Positions 27,070-36,469 are shown, numbered from the stretch's first letter. The stretch is 64,000 nt of DNA from Kluyvera sichuanensis (GCF_014218705.1 NZ_JABBJF010000019.1:1-64000), one strand, 5' to 3'. Notes: a model not told the origin generated them from the letters alone. Translations and numbers: made by a program.

Positions 27070-27858
27070 TTAATCCAGCAGCACTTTCCCTTGTAAATAG
27101 GTTCTCGCCACCCCGCTCATCAATACCCTCTCACCCACCCATTCACAGCGCACATCGCCACCGCGCGCGGATACCTGACGCGCCAGCATCCGGGTTTTAC
27201 CGAGCTTTTCGCCCCAGTACGGAATTAACATGGTGTGTGCGGAGCCGGTAACCGGGTCTTCCCACACCGCTTCGCCCGGTGAGAAGAAGCGGCTAACAAA
27301 ATCATAATCACCGTCGCCCGCAGCGGTGACGGACACTTTATGTTCACCGGGGATCATGGCGCTGATATTGGGTTTCAGCGCTTCAACCTGCTGCCGGTTT
27401 TCCAGCTCAATCACCCATGCACGGCCTTTACGGGCATTCAGGTAGTGGGTAACGCCCAGTGCATGCAGCATGTCCGCCGGAGGCGTGGCGTCGTGGGTGG
27501 CACCAGCCGGGAAGTCCAGCGTGAGCCATTCGTCGCGGCGCGAGACGGTTAAGCGGCCGGACAAGGTGTCGAAATGGACGCGTTCATCAGGGTAATGAAG
27601 GTGCTGAAACACCACGTGAGCGCTGGCAAGCGTCGCGTGGCCGCAGAGGTTAACTTCATTTTGGGTGGTAAACCAGCGCAGGGCAAAACCGCCGTGCTGC
27701 TTAACAATAAACGCCGTTTCCGATTGATTATGCTGACGGGCCATTTTCAACAACGTCTCATCGGGCAGCCAGTCGTCAAGCAGACAAACCGCCGCCGCGT
27801 TACCACCGAAAGCATGGTCGCTAAAGGCATCAACCATATAAAAATCAATCTCGTGCAT
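27070..27858 (-). CDS. PhzF-family isomerase
   Basis: A 262-residue PhzF-fold protein. It has the N-terminal MVDAFSDHAFGGNAAAVC, the active-site glutamate segment NQSETAFI, the GHATLASAHV motif and WEDPVTGSAHTMLIPYW. PhzF acts as an isomerase in phenazine synthesis; most enterobacterial members, such as E. coli YddE, have no known substrate. The start at 27858 follows GGGGAT; the frame continues upstream to 27900. Divergent from sotB across 200 bp. Confidence 0.85.
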   Translation of the reverse strand: MHEIDFYMVDAFSDHAFGGNAAAVCLLDDWLPDETLLKMARQHNQSETAFIVKQHGGFALRWFTTQNEVNLCGHATLASAHVVFQHLHYPDERVHFDTLSGRLTVSRRDEWLTLDFPAGATHDATPPADMLHALGVTHYLNARKGRAWVIELENRQQVEALKPNISAMIPGEHKVSVTAAGDGDYDFVSRFFSPGEAVWEDPVTGSAHTMLIPYWGEKLGKTRMLARQVSARGGDVRCEWVGERVLMSGVARTYLQGKVLLD

Positions 27859-28059
27859 GCGTATCCCCTGAATCATATGTGCGAGATAGCAAACTGACAT
27901 AAAAAATGAATACCGGCAACTCGCTTTCTGGCGCTAAAAAGTGACACCGTCACACAACTACAAAAATGAGAGGTTAATCACAAAATAATTGTATTTGTCG
28001 CAAAAATCGCTTTAAGATCGCTTATCTGTTCCTTTCTTTAACGCTCCCGGTGCATTTTT

Positions 28060-29259
28060 ATGACAACAAACACGGTCTCTCGTCGGATCGCGTGGCTTCG
28101 GGTAGTCACGCTGGCTATCGCTGCTTTTATCTTCAATACCACTGAATTCGTTCCGGTTGGACTGCTCTCCGACATCGCCAGCAGTTTTGGCATGCAGACG
28201 GCGCAGGTCGGGATCATGCTGACCATCTACGCCTGGGTGGTCGCACTGATGTCGCTGCCATTTATGCTGCTGACCAGCCAGATGGAACGGCGTAAATTGC
28301 TGATCGGGCTTTTTATTCTGTTCATTGCCAGCCACGTGCTGTCGTTCCTCGCGTGGAACTTCACCGTACTGGTGATAAGCCGAATCGGAATTGCGTTTGC
28401 CCATGCGGTGTTCTGGTCAATTACCGCCTCTCTGGCGATTCGTATGGCACCTGCCGGTAAACGCGCACAGGCTCTGAGCCTGATAGCGACCGGCACGGCG
28501 TTGGCAATGGTCTTCGGCATTCCGATCGGTCGTATCGTGGGGCAATATTTTGGCTGGCGAACCACCTTCTTCGCCATCGGCGTGGGTGCGCTCATCACCA
28601 TGCTGGCGCTGATTAAGCTGCTGCCTAAGCTGCCGAGTGAACATTCCGGTTCGCTGAAAAGCCTGCCGGTGCTGTTCCGTCGTCCGGCGCTGATGAGCAT
28701 TTATCTGCTGACCGTGGTGGTGGTGACCGCCCATTACACCGCCTACAGCTATATTGAACCGTTTGTGCAGACGGTGGCCGGGCTGAGCGGTAATTTTGCC
28801 ACGATTCTGCTGCTGGTGCTGGGCGGCGCGGGGATTATCGGTAGCATTATCTTCAGTAAGCTCGGCAATAAACATTCGTCAGGGTTGATCAACGGTGCCA
28901 TTGGCCTGCTGCTAGTCTGCCTGCTGTTGCTGCTTCCCGCCGCGCAGGATGCCACTCACCTAGCCGTGCTCAGCATCTTTTGGGGTATTGCCATTATGGT
29001 GATCGGTCTGGGAATGCAGGTGAAAGTGCTGGCGCTGGCGCCGGATGCCACCGACGTTGCAATGTCGCTGTTCTCAGGGATTTTCAATATCGGGATTGGT
29101 GCCGGTGCGCTGCTGGGTAGCCAGATAAGCACCCATCTGTCGATGTCATCTATCGGCTATGTGGGTGCGGCACCGGCGCTGGCGGCGCTTGTCTGGTCGG
29201 TGATGATTTTCCGCCGCTGGCCATCGGCATCGTTAGAGGAACAGGCGCATCAGCATTGA
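28060..29259 (+). CDS. sotB: Sugar efflux transporter SotB
   Basis: A 399-residue MFS transporter matching E. coli SotB (YdeA) throughout, with about twelve hydrophobic helices and the start [19 protein letters not shown]. SotB exports arabinose and IPTG and affects sugar accumulation. It lies next to marC, as in E. coli. A BIME separates its stop from the convergent marC gene. Confidence 0.93.
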   Translation: MTTNTVSRRIAWLRVVTLAIAAFIFNTTEFVPVGLLSDIASSFGMQTAQVGIMLTIYAWVVALMSLPFMLLTSQMERRKLLIGLFILFIASHVLSFLAWNFTVLVISRIGIAFAHAVFWSITASLAIRMAPAGKRAQALSLIATGTALAMVFGIPIGRIVGQYFGWRTTFFAIGVGALITMLALIKLLPKLPSEHSGSLKSLPVLFRRPALMSIYLLTVVVVTAHYTAYSYIEPFVQTVAGLSGNFATILLLVLGGAGIIGSIIFSKLGNKHSSGLINGAIGLLLVCLLLLLPAAQDATHLAVLSIFWGIAIMVIGLGMQVKVLALAPDATDVAMSLFSGIFNIGIGAGALLGSQISTHLSMSSIGYVGAAPALAALVWSVMIFRRWPSASLEEQAHQH

Positions 29260-29264
29260 TGTGC

Positions 29265-29337
29265 TTCCCGGCGTCGCTGCGCTTGGCCGGGCTACGTTCA
29301 GATTGGTAGCCCGGCCGAGCGCAGCGACGCCGGGGAA
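29265..29337. repeat. Near-perfect BIME between sotB and marC
   Basis: The left arm (29265-29295) and right arm (29306-29337) are inverted copies of about 31 bases, separated by ten bases. The arms carry GCTTGGCCGGGCTAC and its complement. The element fills the gap between the convergent genes. Confidence 0.75.
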
Positions 29338-29339
29338 CC

Positions 29340-30008
29340 TTACGCGTGATAGGTCGTAATAATTTCCAGTACGCCGTTGATAATAAACTGCACGCCCATA
29401 CACACCAGCAGGAAGCCCATCAGACGGGAAATCGCTTCAATCCCCCCTTTCCCGACCAGACGCATAATCGCCCCTGAACTACGTAAGCATCCCCACAGGA
29501 TAATGCCCACCATCGCAAAGATAATCGGCGGCGCGACCAGTATCACCCAGTCCGGGAAATTTGCCCCGTGCTTAACCGTCGATGCAGAACTGATGATCAT
29601 CGCAATCGTCCCTGGGCCTGCGGTGCTAGGCATGGCAAGCGGGACAAAGGCGATGTTCGCCGTCGGTTCGTCTTCCAGTTCTTCTGATTTGCTGCGCGCT
29701 TCCGGCGAGTCATGCGCCTTCTGCTGCGGGAACAGCATGCGGAAACCGATAAAGGCCACGATCAGCCCACCGGCAATTCGCAGCCCAGGTATTGATATAC
29801 CGAATGTATTCATCACCACCTGGCCCGCATAATAGGCCACCATCATGATAGCGAAGACGTACACCGAGGCCATCAGCGACTGCCGGTTGCGCTCTGCGTT
29901 GTTCATATTGCCGGAGAGCCCAAGGAACAGCGCCACGGTCGTTAAAGGGTTAGCCAGCGGCAGCAATACCACCAGCCCAAGCCCTATTGCCTGAATAAGT
30001 TCCTTCAT
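29340..30008 (-). CDS. marC: MarC-family inner-membrane protein
   Basis: A 222-residue membrane protein matching E. coli MarC, with about six hydrophobic helices, [16 protein letters not shown] near the start and the conserved [15 protein letters not shown]. Its function is unknown; despite the name it is not needed for multiple antibiotic resistance. It diverges from marRAB across the mar control region. The frame continues upstream to 30083, but [14 protein letters not shown] is the family start. Confidence 0.9.
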   Translation of the reverse strand: MKELIQAIGLGLVVLLPLANPLTTVALFLGLSGNMNNAERNRQSLMASVYVFAIMMVAYYAGQVVMNTFGISIPGLRIAGGLIVAFIGFRMLFPQQKAHDSPEARSKSEELEDEPTANIAFVPLAMPSTAGPGTIAMIISSASTVKHGANFPDWVILVAPPIIFAMVGIILWGCLRSSGAIMRLVGKGGIEAISRLMGFLLVCMGVQFIINGVLEIITTYHA

Positions 30009-30139
30009 AAGCGTCCCAAAATCCTGTCTGTTTAACGAAAAATAACATGCTGTACACAAGGCCATTCCCCACCAGCGCAGCATATCTGGCTTCGGGCAGG
30101 CTAAGTACAGGATATCCTATTTATGGCTGTCTGAACCGT

Positions 30140-30159
30140 TTTAGCAATTCGTGGCATCA
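30140..30159 (+). promoter_or_regulatory. marbox for MarA/SoxS/Rob
   Basis: TTTAGCAATTCGTGGCATCA lies 14 bp upstream of the -35 box. It equals the E. coli mar marbox (TTTAGCAAAACGTGGCATCG) at most positions, and it is where MarA activates its own operon. Confidence 0.75.
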
Positions 30160-30173
30160 CTCAATCCATTCAG

Positions 30174-30202
30174 TTGACTTATGATTGCGTGAGAAATAAT
30201 AT
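30174..30202 (+). promoter_or_regulatory. marRAB promoter
   Basis: A -35 box TTGACT (30174-30179) and a -10 box TAATAT (30197-30202) are spaced by 17 bp, matching the E. coli mar promoter. In E. coli, MarR site I (a TTGCC/GGCAA palindrome) lies in the spacer; here the matching stretch reads ATTGCGTGAGAAA and the palindrome is lost. Confidence 0.75.
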
Positions 30203-30217
30203 CCACCGCAACTAAAG

Positions 30218-30235
30218 TACTTGCCAGGGCAACCA
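30218..30235 (+). promoter_or_regulatory. MarR operator, site II
   Basis: TACTTGCCAGGGCAACCA, with the palindrome TTGCC-AG-GGCAA, ends two bases before the marR start codon. It matches E. coli marO site II nearly exactly. Confidence 0.8.
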
Positions 30236-30237
30236 TT

Positions 30238-30672
30238 GTGAACAGCACAAGCAATCTCTTCAATGAAATGATTCCACTTGGGCACCTGATTCACATGGTT
30301 AACCAGAAAAAAGATCGCTTACTCAACGAGCATTTATCGCCAGAAGAGATTACCGCCTCGCAGTTCAGAGTGCTTTGCTCTATCCGTTGCCAGGGCAGTA
30401 TCACCCCCGTGGAGTTGAAAAAGACCCTTTCGGTGGATCTGGGCGCGCTCACTCGCATGCTTGATCGTTTGTTGTGTCGGGGTTGGATAGCCCGGTTACC
30501 CAATCCAAATGACAAACGTGGGGTATTGATTCAGCTGACGCCAGAAGGCGCAGCCATTTGTGAACAATGCCACCTGCTCGTTGGGCAAAACCTGCACCAG
30601 GAATTAACAAAAAACTTAACGGCAAATGAAGTTGCGACGCTCGAACTTCTCCTTAAAAAAATATTGCCGTAA
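30238..30672 (+). CDS. marR: Transcriptional repressor MarR
   Basis: A 144-residue winged-helix repressor, the same length as E. coli MarR. The recognition helix lies in [18 protein letters not shown], with the wing [13 protein letters not shown]. MarR dimers repress marRAB and release on binding phenolic compounds or on copper-triggered oxidation; the E. coli redox cysteine (Cys80) lies in the LVCKGW segment, and here the matching sequence is LLCRGW with the cysteine kept. GTG start, as in E. coli. Followed by marA after 20 bp. Confidence 0.95.
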   Translation: MNSTSNLFNEMIPLGHLIHMVNQKKDRLLNEHLSPEEITASQFRVLCSIRCQGSITPVELKKTLSVDLGALTRMLDRLLCRGWIARLPNPNDKRGVLIQLTPEGAAICEQCHLLVGQNLHQELTKNLTANEVATLELLLKKILP

Positions 30673-30692
30673 ACAGAAGAAGAGGTAAGACG

Positions 30693-31076
30693 ATGTCCAG
30701 ACGTAACACTGACGCTATTACTATTCATAGCATTTTGGACTGGATCGAAGATAACCTGGAATCCCCTCTGTCACTTGAGAAAGTGTCTGAGCGTTCCGGT
30801 TACTCAAAATGGCACCTGCAGCGGATGTTCAAAAAAGAGACCGGTCATTCATTAGGTCAGTACATTCGCACCCGTAAACTGACGGAAATCGCCCAGAAGT
30901 TAAAAGAAGGCAATGAGCCGATTCTCTATCTGGCCGAACGTTACGGTTTTGAATCGCAGCAGACGCTGACGCGGACGTTTAAAAACTACTTTGATGTGCC
31001 ACCGCACAAGTACCGCGTGACCAATATGCGCGAGGATTCTCGCTACCTGTTCCCTATTAATCACTGTGTCTGTTAA
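30693..31076 (+). CDS. marA: Multiple antibiotic resistance activator MarA
   Basis: A 127-residue AraC-type activator that has two helix-turn-helix units and no sensor domain. Most residues equal E. coli MarA, including both recognition helices ([14 protein letters not shown] and [14 protein letters not shown]). It activates acrAB, tolC, micF and other marbox promoters, including its own. Level is set by MarR and by Lon degradation. It lies in the marRAB operon. Confidence 0.96.
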   Translation: MSRRNTDAITIHSILDWIEDNLESPLSLEKVSERSGYSKWHLQRMFKKETGHSLGQYIRTRKLTEIAQKLKEGNEPILYLAERYGFESQQTLTRTFKNYFDVPPHKYRVTNMREDSRYLFPINHCVC

Positions 31077-31106
31077 TCGCCTGCAAAAAGACGTATCGAG
31101 GAAATA

Positions 31107-31319
31107 ATGAAACTGTTCGCTGCCGTTGCTTTCGTCGCCCTGACGATGGCCGCAAGCGCAAGCTATGCGGAACAACTACCGGCACAAAATCACGCCCATC
31201 AGGACATGCTGATGCCATCTGCCAGCAACCAGTCGCCGTTTGATTTTAATCATATGGCCGCTGGTAGCGATAAATCAGATGAACTGGGCGTACCGTACTA
31301 CAACGATAAAAATCGCTAA
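31107..31319 (+). CDS. marB: Periplasmic protein MarB
   Basis: A 70-residue protein with a signal peptide (MKLFAAVAFVALTMAASASYA), so it is secreted to the periplasm. The sequence matches MarB, the last gene of the operon, which lowers marA expression by an unknown route. The start follows GAGGAA. Confidence 0.9.
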   Translation: MKLFAAVAFVALTMAASASYAEQLPAQNHAHQDMLMPSASNQSPFDFNHMAAGSDKSDELGVPYYNDKNR

Positions 31320-31327
31320 ACGTTATT

Positions 31328-31352
31328 GCCCCGCTTCGGCGGGGCTTTTTTT
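31328..31352. terminator. Bidirectional terminator between marB and eamA
   Basis: GCCCCGC (31328-31334) and GCGGGGC (31339-31345) close a TTCG tetraloop and are followed by seven T. The convergent eamA gene ends at 31359. Confidence 0.85.
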
Positions 31353-31358
31353 ATCCCG

Positions 31359-32261
31359 TTATCCCTTCACCGCCCGACGCAACCCCGGAATACGCAGGCC
31401 AAAGACGTTGATCAGCAACCCGGCCATAATCAGCAACGCCCCTGCCAATTGCATCAGCGACAGTGTCTCACCGAGCAGCAGCGACGCGCTGGCGAGCCCC
31501 ACCACCGGCACCAGAAGCGACAGCGGCGCCACGCGCCAGGTTTCATAACGTCCAAGCAGCGAACCCCAAATCCCGTAACCCACAATACTGGCAATAAAGG
31601 AGAGATAGGCCAGCGACAGCACAGTAGTGAGATCAATATGAATCAGGCTCTGCGCCATCAACTGTGGGCCTTCGAAAATCCACGAGCTCAGCATAAACGG
31701 CACAATCGGAATCAGCGCGCTCCAGACCACCAGCGACATCACGCCGGTTTTTGATGGATGCAGCATGATCTTTTTGTTGAAAATATTGCCGCATGCCCAG
31801 CACAGCGCCGCACCCAGCGTCAGCATAAAGCCCAGCAGTTGCACATGTTGCCCGGTCATACTGGTTTCAATCAGCACCAGCACACCGAATACCGCCAGCG
31901 AAATCCCTACCAGCTGCTTGCGCTGCAGGCGCTCGCCAAAGACAAACGCGCCAAGAATAATGGTAAAGAAGGCCTGCGCCTGCAGCACCAACGACGCCAG
32001 CCCGGCTGGCATACCGAAGTTAATCGCACAGAACAGGAAGGCAAACTGACCGAAGCTGATGGTCAGCGCATAGCCCAGTAGCAGCGGCAGTGGTACGCGA
32101 GGTCGTGGGACAAAGAACAGCGCCGGGAAGGCAACGAACAGGAAGCGTAATCCCGCCAGAAGCAGCGGCGGCATGCCGTGCAGCCCCACCTTAATAACCA
32201 CAAAATTCAGTCCCCATACTACGACCACCAGCAGCGCCAGCAGCCCATCTTTACGCGTCAT
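31359..32261 (-). CDS. eamA: O-acetylserine/cysteine exporter EamA
   Basis: A 300-residue protein of the drug/metabolite transporter superfamily with ten hydrophobic helices in two EamA repeats. It matches E. coli EamA (YdeD), which exports O-acetylserine and cysteine. It converges with marB and is divergent from ydeE across 195 bp. Confidence 0.92.
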   Translation of the reverse strand: MTRKDGLLALLVVVVWGLNFVVIKVGLHGMPPLLLAGLRFLFVAFPALFFVPRPRVPLPLLLGYALTISFGQFAFLFCAINFGMPAGLASLVLQAQAFFTIILGAFVFGERLQRKQLVGISLAVFGVLVLIETSMTGQHVQLLGFMLTLGAALCWACGNIFNKKIMLHPSKTGVMSLVVWSALIPIVPFMLSSWIFEGPQLMAQSLIHIDLTTVLSLAYLSFIASIVGYGIWGSLLGRYETWRVAPLSLLVPVVGLASASLLLGETLSLMQLAGALLIMAGLLINVFGLRIPGLRRAVKG

Positions 32262-32456
32262 ACACGCCCCACCGTTTATTAAATTTATGTAAACACATTC
32301 AAAGTAACGAAAAATTCAGCCCAGGAATAGATCATTATTTCTGGCGGGCTGAAATCGCACTTCCCGACACGCGCTCAGGTATACAAGCCGCTTATGGCGT
32401 GATATTTGTGAAAGCGATAACAAAAAAACGCACAACGACATCTCTCGGGCAGGAAA

Positions 32457-33647
32457 ATGAAACCAACGACCAGACGATCCACGATTGCGCTGCTGGCATC
32501 GTCGTTACTGTTAACCATCGGGCGCGGCGCCACCCTTCCGTTTATGACCATTTACCTCACGCGTAAGTACGCGTTGACGGTAGACACCATCGGCTATGCG
32601 CTGTCCATCGCGCTGGTGGCCGGCGTTATCTTCAGCCTCGGTTTTGGCATTCTGGCGGACAAGTTCGATAAGAAACGCTATATGCTGATCGCCGTAACGT
32701 TTTTTATCGCCGGTTTTGTCGCTATTCCACTGGTGCACAGCGTGCCGCTGGTGGTGTTCTTTTTCTCGCTGATCAACTGTTCCTATTCGGTCTTCTCGAC
32801 CGTGCTGAAGGCCTATTTCTCCGACACGCTAACGGCCACGACCAAAGCGCGTATTTTTTCGCTTAACTACACCTTCCTGAACATTGGCTGGACCATTGGC
32901 CCGCCGATTGGCACGCTGCTGGTGATGCACAGCATTAACCTGCCGTTCTGGCTGGCAGCGATTTGCGCTGCGTTCCCGCTGCTGTTTATCCAGCGCTACG
33001 TGGCGCGCGTTAGCGCTGCCGACATGGCGGAAACGCCCGTGGCCTGGTCGCCGTCCGTGCTGTTGCATGACCGGGCGCTGCTGTGGTTTACCCTTTCCGG
33101 CCTGCTTGCTTCATTCGTTGGCGGTTCATTCGCCTCCTGTATGTCGCAGTACGTGCTGACGATTGGCGATAGCACCTTTGCCGAAAAGGTGGTGGCAGTG
33201 ATCCTGCCGGTGAATGCCGCGGTGGTGGTGACCTTACAGTACGCCATTGGCCGTCGGTTAACGGCGACCAATCTGAAGCCGCTGATGACCTTTGGTACCT
33301 TCTGTTATGTGCTGGGTCTGGCTGGATTTATGATGTCAGGCAATAATTTGCTGTTCTGGGGACTGGCGGCGGCGGTCTTTACGCTGGGCGAGGTCATCTA
33401 CGCACCAGGTGAATACATGCTGATTGATAACATTGCCCCACCGGGCATGAAAGCCAGCTACTTCTCCGCTCAGGCGTTGGGCTGGCTCGGTGCGGCGCTG
33501 AACCCGCTGTTAACCGGGCAGATCCTGACCCATTTTGCGCCTTACGCGCTGTTCCCGATCATGATGGTAGTTATCGTGCTGGCGTGGTGGCTGATTATTC
33601 GCGGTATTAAGGCCAGCACCTGGGGTGCGACGGTGAGTGTGGCGTGA
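32457..33647 (+). CDS. ydeE: MFS exporter YdeE
   Basis: A 396-residue MFS protein matching E. coli YdeE along its length (TIGRGATLPFMTIYL, SLGFGILADKFDKKRYM, NYTFLNIGWTIGPPIGTLLV). YdeE has been linked to export of dipeptides and amino-acid derivatives. It is divergent from eamA; a BIME follows. Confidence 0.9.
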   Translation: MKPTTRRSTIALLASSLLLTIGRGATLPFMTIYLTRKYALTVDTIGYALSIALVAGVIFSLGFGILADKFDKKRYMLIAVTFFIAGFVAIPLVHSVPLVVFFFSLINCSYSVFSTVLKAYFSDTLTATTKARIFSLNYTFLNIGWTIGPPIGTLLVMHSINLPFWLAAICAAFPLLFIQRYVARVSAADMAETPVAWSPSVLLHDRALLWFTLSGLLASFVGGSFASCMSQYVLTIGDSTFAEKVVAVILPVNAAVVVTLQYAIGRRLTATNLKPLMTFGTFCYVLGLAGFMMSGNNLLFWGLAAAVFTLGEVIYAPGEYMLIDNIAPPGMKASYFSAQALGWLGAALNPLLTGQILTHFAPYALFPIMMVVIVLAWWLIIRGIKASTWGATVSVA

Positions 33648-33651
33648 CGGA

Positions 33652-33727
33652 TTCCCCGGCGGCGCTACGCTTGGCCGGGCTACAGAATAGGTAGCCCGGG
33701 CGAGGCGGAACGCCGACCCCGGGGGAA
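33652..33727. repeat. BIME between ydeE and the MetE-like gene
   Basis: Two inverted GC-rich arms (TTCCCCGGCGGCGCTACGC on the left, GGAACGCCGACCCCGGGGG on the right) flank a short spacer. They fill the gap between the convergent genes exactly. Confidence 0.7.
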
Positions 33728-34831
33728 TTACCAGATATCCGCCGCAATCCCCGTCACCAGACGCACTTTATCCCACTGCTGCTGCTCGCTCAGGCTGTTT
33801 CCCTCTTCCGTAGAAGCAAAACCACACTGCGGGCTGAGGCAAATCTGATCCAACGCGACATACTGCGACGCTTCTTCTACGCGCGCCTTCACCCCCTGCG
33901 GGTTTTCCAGCTCGCCGTTTTTGGTAGTAATCAGCCCGAGCACCGCTTTCTGCTGCCCTAGGCGGATAAAGCGCAGCGGCGCGAAGTCACCGGAACGATC
34001 GTTGTCGTACTCGAGGAAGAAGGCATCCACGTTTACGCGGCCAAACAGGATCTCTGCCACCGGCTCATAGCCGCCCTCTGAAATCCAGGTGGAGCGGAAG
34101 TTACCGCGACACACATGCAGCCCGACAATCAGGTCATCCGGCTTACCTTCCAGCGCGCGATTCAACACGTCGGCATAGATAGCCGCCAGCTTATCCGGAT
34201 CGTCCCCGCGTTCACGAACCTGGCGGCGTTGGTCGTCAGAGCACAGATAGGCCCAAACGGTATCGTCGAGCTGCAGATAGCGACAACCGGCGTCATAAAA
34301 CGCGCGGATAGCGTCACGCCAGGTATCGGCCAGATCGTTAAAATAGTCGGTCAAATCCGGGTAAACCGTCGCATCGATATCTTTACGTCCACCACGGAAA
34401 TACAGCACGCTTGGACTTGGAATCGTCATCTTCGGCGTCGCTTCGCCGCTGATGCTTTTCAGGAAGCGGAAATCTTCCAGCATTGGATGCTCACCAAAGC
34501 CGAGCTTGCCGGTGACGCGAATACCGTGGGCGCGGGTTTGCACGCCGTTAAACTGAATACCGTTTTCGGAATCATAACGCTCAACACCCTGCAGGCCGTC
34601 GAAGAAGTCGAAATGCCACCAGGCACGACGGAACTCACCATCGGTCACCACGTGCAGGCCGCAGTCGCACTGATGCTGCACCACACGCCGAATCTCGGCA
34701 TCCTCTACGGCGCGCAGCTGCTGCGCGCTGATTTCACCGTTAGCGAGCTGCTGGCGGGCTTCTTTAATTGCCAGCGGGCGTAAAAAACTGCCAACGATGT
34801 CGGCGCGATAAGGGGCGTGTTGGTGTGTCAT
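33728..34831 (-). CDS. MetE-like cobalamin-independent methionine synthase domain protein
   Basis: A 367-residue protein that corresponds to the C-terminal catalytic domain of MetE, like Bacillus YxjG/YxjH. Features are RADIVGSFLRP, VVTDGEFRR, QLDDTVWA, the zinc-ligand segment GLHVCRGN and the C-terminal CGFAST. Proteins of this type lack the MetE N-terminal domain and probably transfer a methyl group to homocysteine from a donor other than triglutamyl folate. It is not in E. coli K-12 at this place and has no partner gene. Confidence 0.8.
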   Translation of the reverse strand: MTHQHAPYRADIVGSFLRPLAIKEARQQLANGEISAQQLRAVEDAEIRRVVQHQCDCGLHVVTDGEFRRAWWHFDFFDGLQGVERYDSENGIQFNGVQTRAHGIRVTGKLGFGEHPMLEDFRFLKSISGEATPKMTIPSPSVLYFRGGRKDIDATVYPDLTDYFNDLADTWRDAIRAFYDAGCRYLQLDDTVWAYLCSDDQRRQVRERGDDPDKLAAIYADVLNRALEGKPDDLIVGLHVCRGNFRSTWISEGGYEPVAEILFGRVNVDAFFLEYDNDRSGDFAPLRFIRLGQQKAVLGLITTKNGELENPQGVKARVEEASQYVALDQICLSPQCGFASTEEGNSLSEQQQWDKVRLVTGIAADIW

Positions 34832-34982
34832 GCGATCTCCTTACTCCATCAGGCAAACTCGTTGCCCTGAGTGATAATTTATTATTTGAACCATTTAGAC
34901 TTCTGGATGGCTATATGTCTGGATAGTGTCACTGGACAGCGCCCCAGGCAAACGAGAATAATTCATCACTGTTGAAAGATTT

Positions 34983-35381
34983 TCATGATCCCGACTGAAA
35001 GGCGAATCCCTCATCCTGCCAGCCGGTCATCCCACCAATCATTATTTTGACCGGGCGCCCCAGTAACGCCAGCTTGAGCGCCGCCTGATCGGCACCGTTA
35101 CAGTGAGGCCCCGCACAATAGACCACAAACAACGTCTCCGCAGGCCAGTCCTTCATTCTTTCGGCGGAGATATCAGCATGCCGCAGATGAAGCGCGCCAG
35201 GTATATGACGACGGGCGAAGGTTTCGGCACTTCCCACTACGTGAAGCAGTACAAAATCAACGTCGTGATGCTGCTGCGAGGCATGGACATCCGCGCAGTC
35301 GGTTTCAACGCTCAGGCGCTGGCGAAAATGGGCTACTGCATCAGCGGCGCTTGCAGTGGGAATGTCAGTCACGTAACTCAT
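34983..35381 (-). CDS. Rhodanese-like sulfurtransferase
   Basis: A 132-residue single-domain rhodanese. The fold is seen in FVLLHVVGSAETFARRHIPGALHL and the active-site loop FVVYCAGPHCNGADQAA, with the nucleophilic cysteine in YCAGPHCNG. It probably moves sulfur to or from thiols or cyanide. It is divergent from ftrA across 43 bp with a palindrome between, so FtrA probably regulates it. The ATG follows GGAGA. Confidence 0.82.
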   Translation of the reverse strand: MSYVTDIPTASAADAVAHFRQRLSVETDCADVHASQQHHDVDFVLLHVVGSAETFARRHIPGALHLRHADISAERMKDWPAETLFVVYCAGPHCNGADQAALKLALLGRPVKIMIGGMTGWQDEGFAFQSGS

Positions 35382-35401
35382 CGTTAATTCTCCGGTTCTG
35401 T

Positions 35402-35418
35402 GTTACCACTATGGTAAC
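35402..35418. promoter_or_regulatory. Palindrome GTTACC-ACTAT-GGTAAC between rhodanese and ftrA genes
   Basis: A perfect 6-5-6 inverted repeat lies midway between the two divergent start codons. It is a candidate operator for the FtrA regulator, acting on both genes. Confidence 0.5.
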
Positions 35419-35424
35419 GACCGG

Positions 35425-36456
35425 ATGAGTATAAACAGGCACCCCATGCAACAACCGCCCGCAGAAATGACAGAAAACAGCCAGAACATGACAAAGTGCG
35501 CCCCGCTGGTGGTGGCGTTAGCCTATGACGGTCTCTGCACTTTTGAATTTGGCGTCGCGGTGGAGATTTTCGGCCTCCACCGGCCCGAAATGGGCGAAGG
35601 CTGGTATCGCTTTGCGGTCGCCGCCGTCGACGAAGGTGAGCTACGGGCCACCGGCGGCGTACGGGTCATGGCGGACGGGGATTTAAGCTTGCTGGAGCTC
35701 GCCGATACTATCGTGGTGCCAGGCTGGCGCGGTATCGACGCCGACGTTCCGCCAGCGCTGTGTCAGGCGCTCAGACAAGCGCATCAGCGCGGCTGCCGGG
35801 TGATTTCCATCTGCTCCGGCGTTTTCGTGCTGGCTGCCGCGGGCCTGCTCGACGGTAAGCGCGCCACGACCCACTGGCGTTATGTCGATACGCTCCAGCA
35901 GCGTTACCCGGCGATCGAGGTTGTGGAAGATGTGCTGTATATCGCGCAGGAGCACGTATTCACCTCAGCCGGAAGCGCGGCTGGGATCGACCTCTGCCTG
36001 CACGTGGTGCGAACGGATTTCGGCCTCGAGGCGGCAAACCTGGTCGCTCGACGTCTGGTCATCCAACCCCACCGCGACGGTGCGCAGAAACAACAGGTTG
36101 CGCAACCTGTCGCCCGGGCGCGGGAAAGCCAGCGTCTCGGCATGCTGTTTGATTTTCTTTATCAACATCTGGCGGAAAGCCATAGCGTCAGTTCACTGGC
36201 GCAGCGGGTGGGAATGAGCGAGCGGACCTTTTTACGCCGCTTTCAGGATGCCACCGGAAAAACGCCTGCCCGCTGGCTGCTCGATGAACGTTTGCAGCAG
36301 GCGCAACATCGCCTGACCAGCAGTCGGGACAGCGTCGAAAAAGTGGCGGAGTTGAGCGGTTTTGGCAATGCGAAAAATCTGCGTTTACGCTTTCAGCAAC
36401 ATCTGGCAATAAGTCCGCTGGCGTACAGAAAAAAATTTACTGCAACAAATAATTAA
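35425..36456 (+). CDS. ftrA: GlxA-type transcriptional regulator FtrA
   Basis: A regulator of about 320-343 residues with an N-terminal DJ-1/PfpI domain (nucleophile region SICSGVFVLAAAG) and a C-terminal AraC helix-turn-helix (LAQRVGMSERTFLRRFQDATG; KVAELSGFGNAKNLRLRFQQHL). It matches the FtrA family found in Klebsiella and related bacteria. The first ATG is 35425; further ATGs at codons 8, 15 and 22 are possible starts and no strong ribosome-binding site decides. Divergent from the rhodanese gene. Confidence 0.82.
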   Translation: MSINRHPMQQPPAEMTENSQNMTKCAPLVVALAYDGLCTFEFGVAVEIFGLHRPEMGEGWYRFAVAAVDEGELRATGGVRVMADGDLSLLELADTIVVPGWRGIDADVPPALCQALRQAHQRGCRVISICSGVFVLAAAGLLDGKRATTHWRYVDTLQQRYPAIEVVEDVLYIAQEHVFTSAGSAAGIDLCLHVVRTDFGLEAANLVARRLVIQPHRDGAQKQQVAQPVARARESQRLGMLFDFLYQHLAESHSVSSLAQRVGMSERTFLRRFQDATGKTPARWLLDERLQQAQHRLTSSRDSVEKVAELSGFGNAKNLRLRFQQHLAISPLAYRKKFTATNN

Positions 36457-36469
36457 TTCACAAATTACG

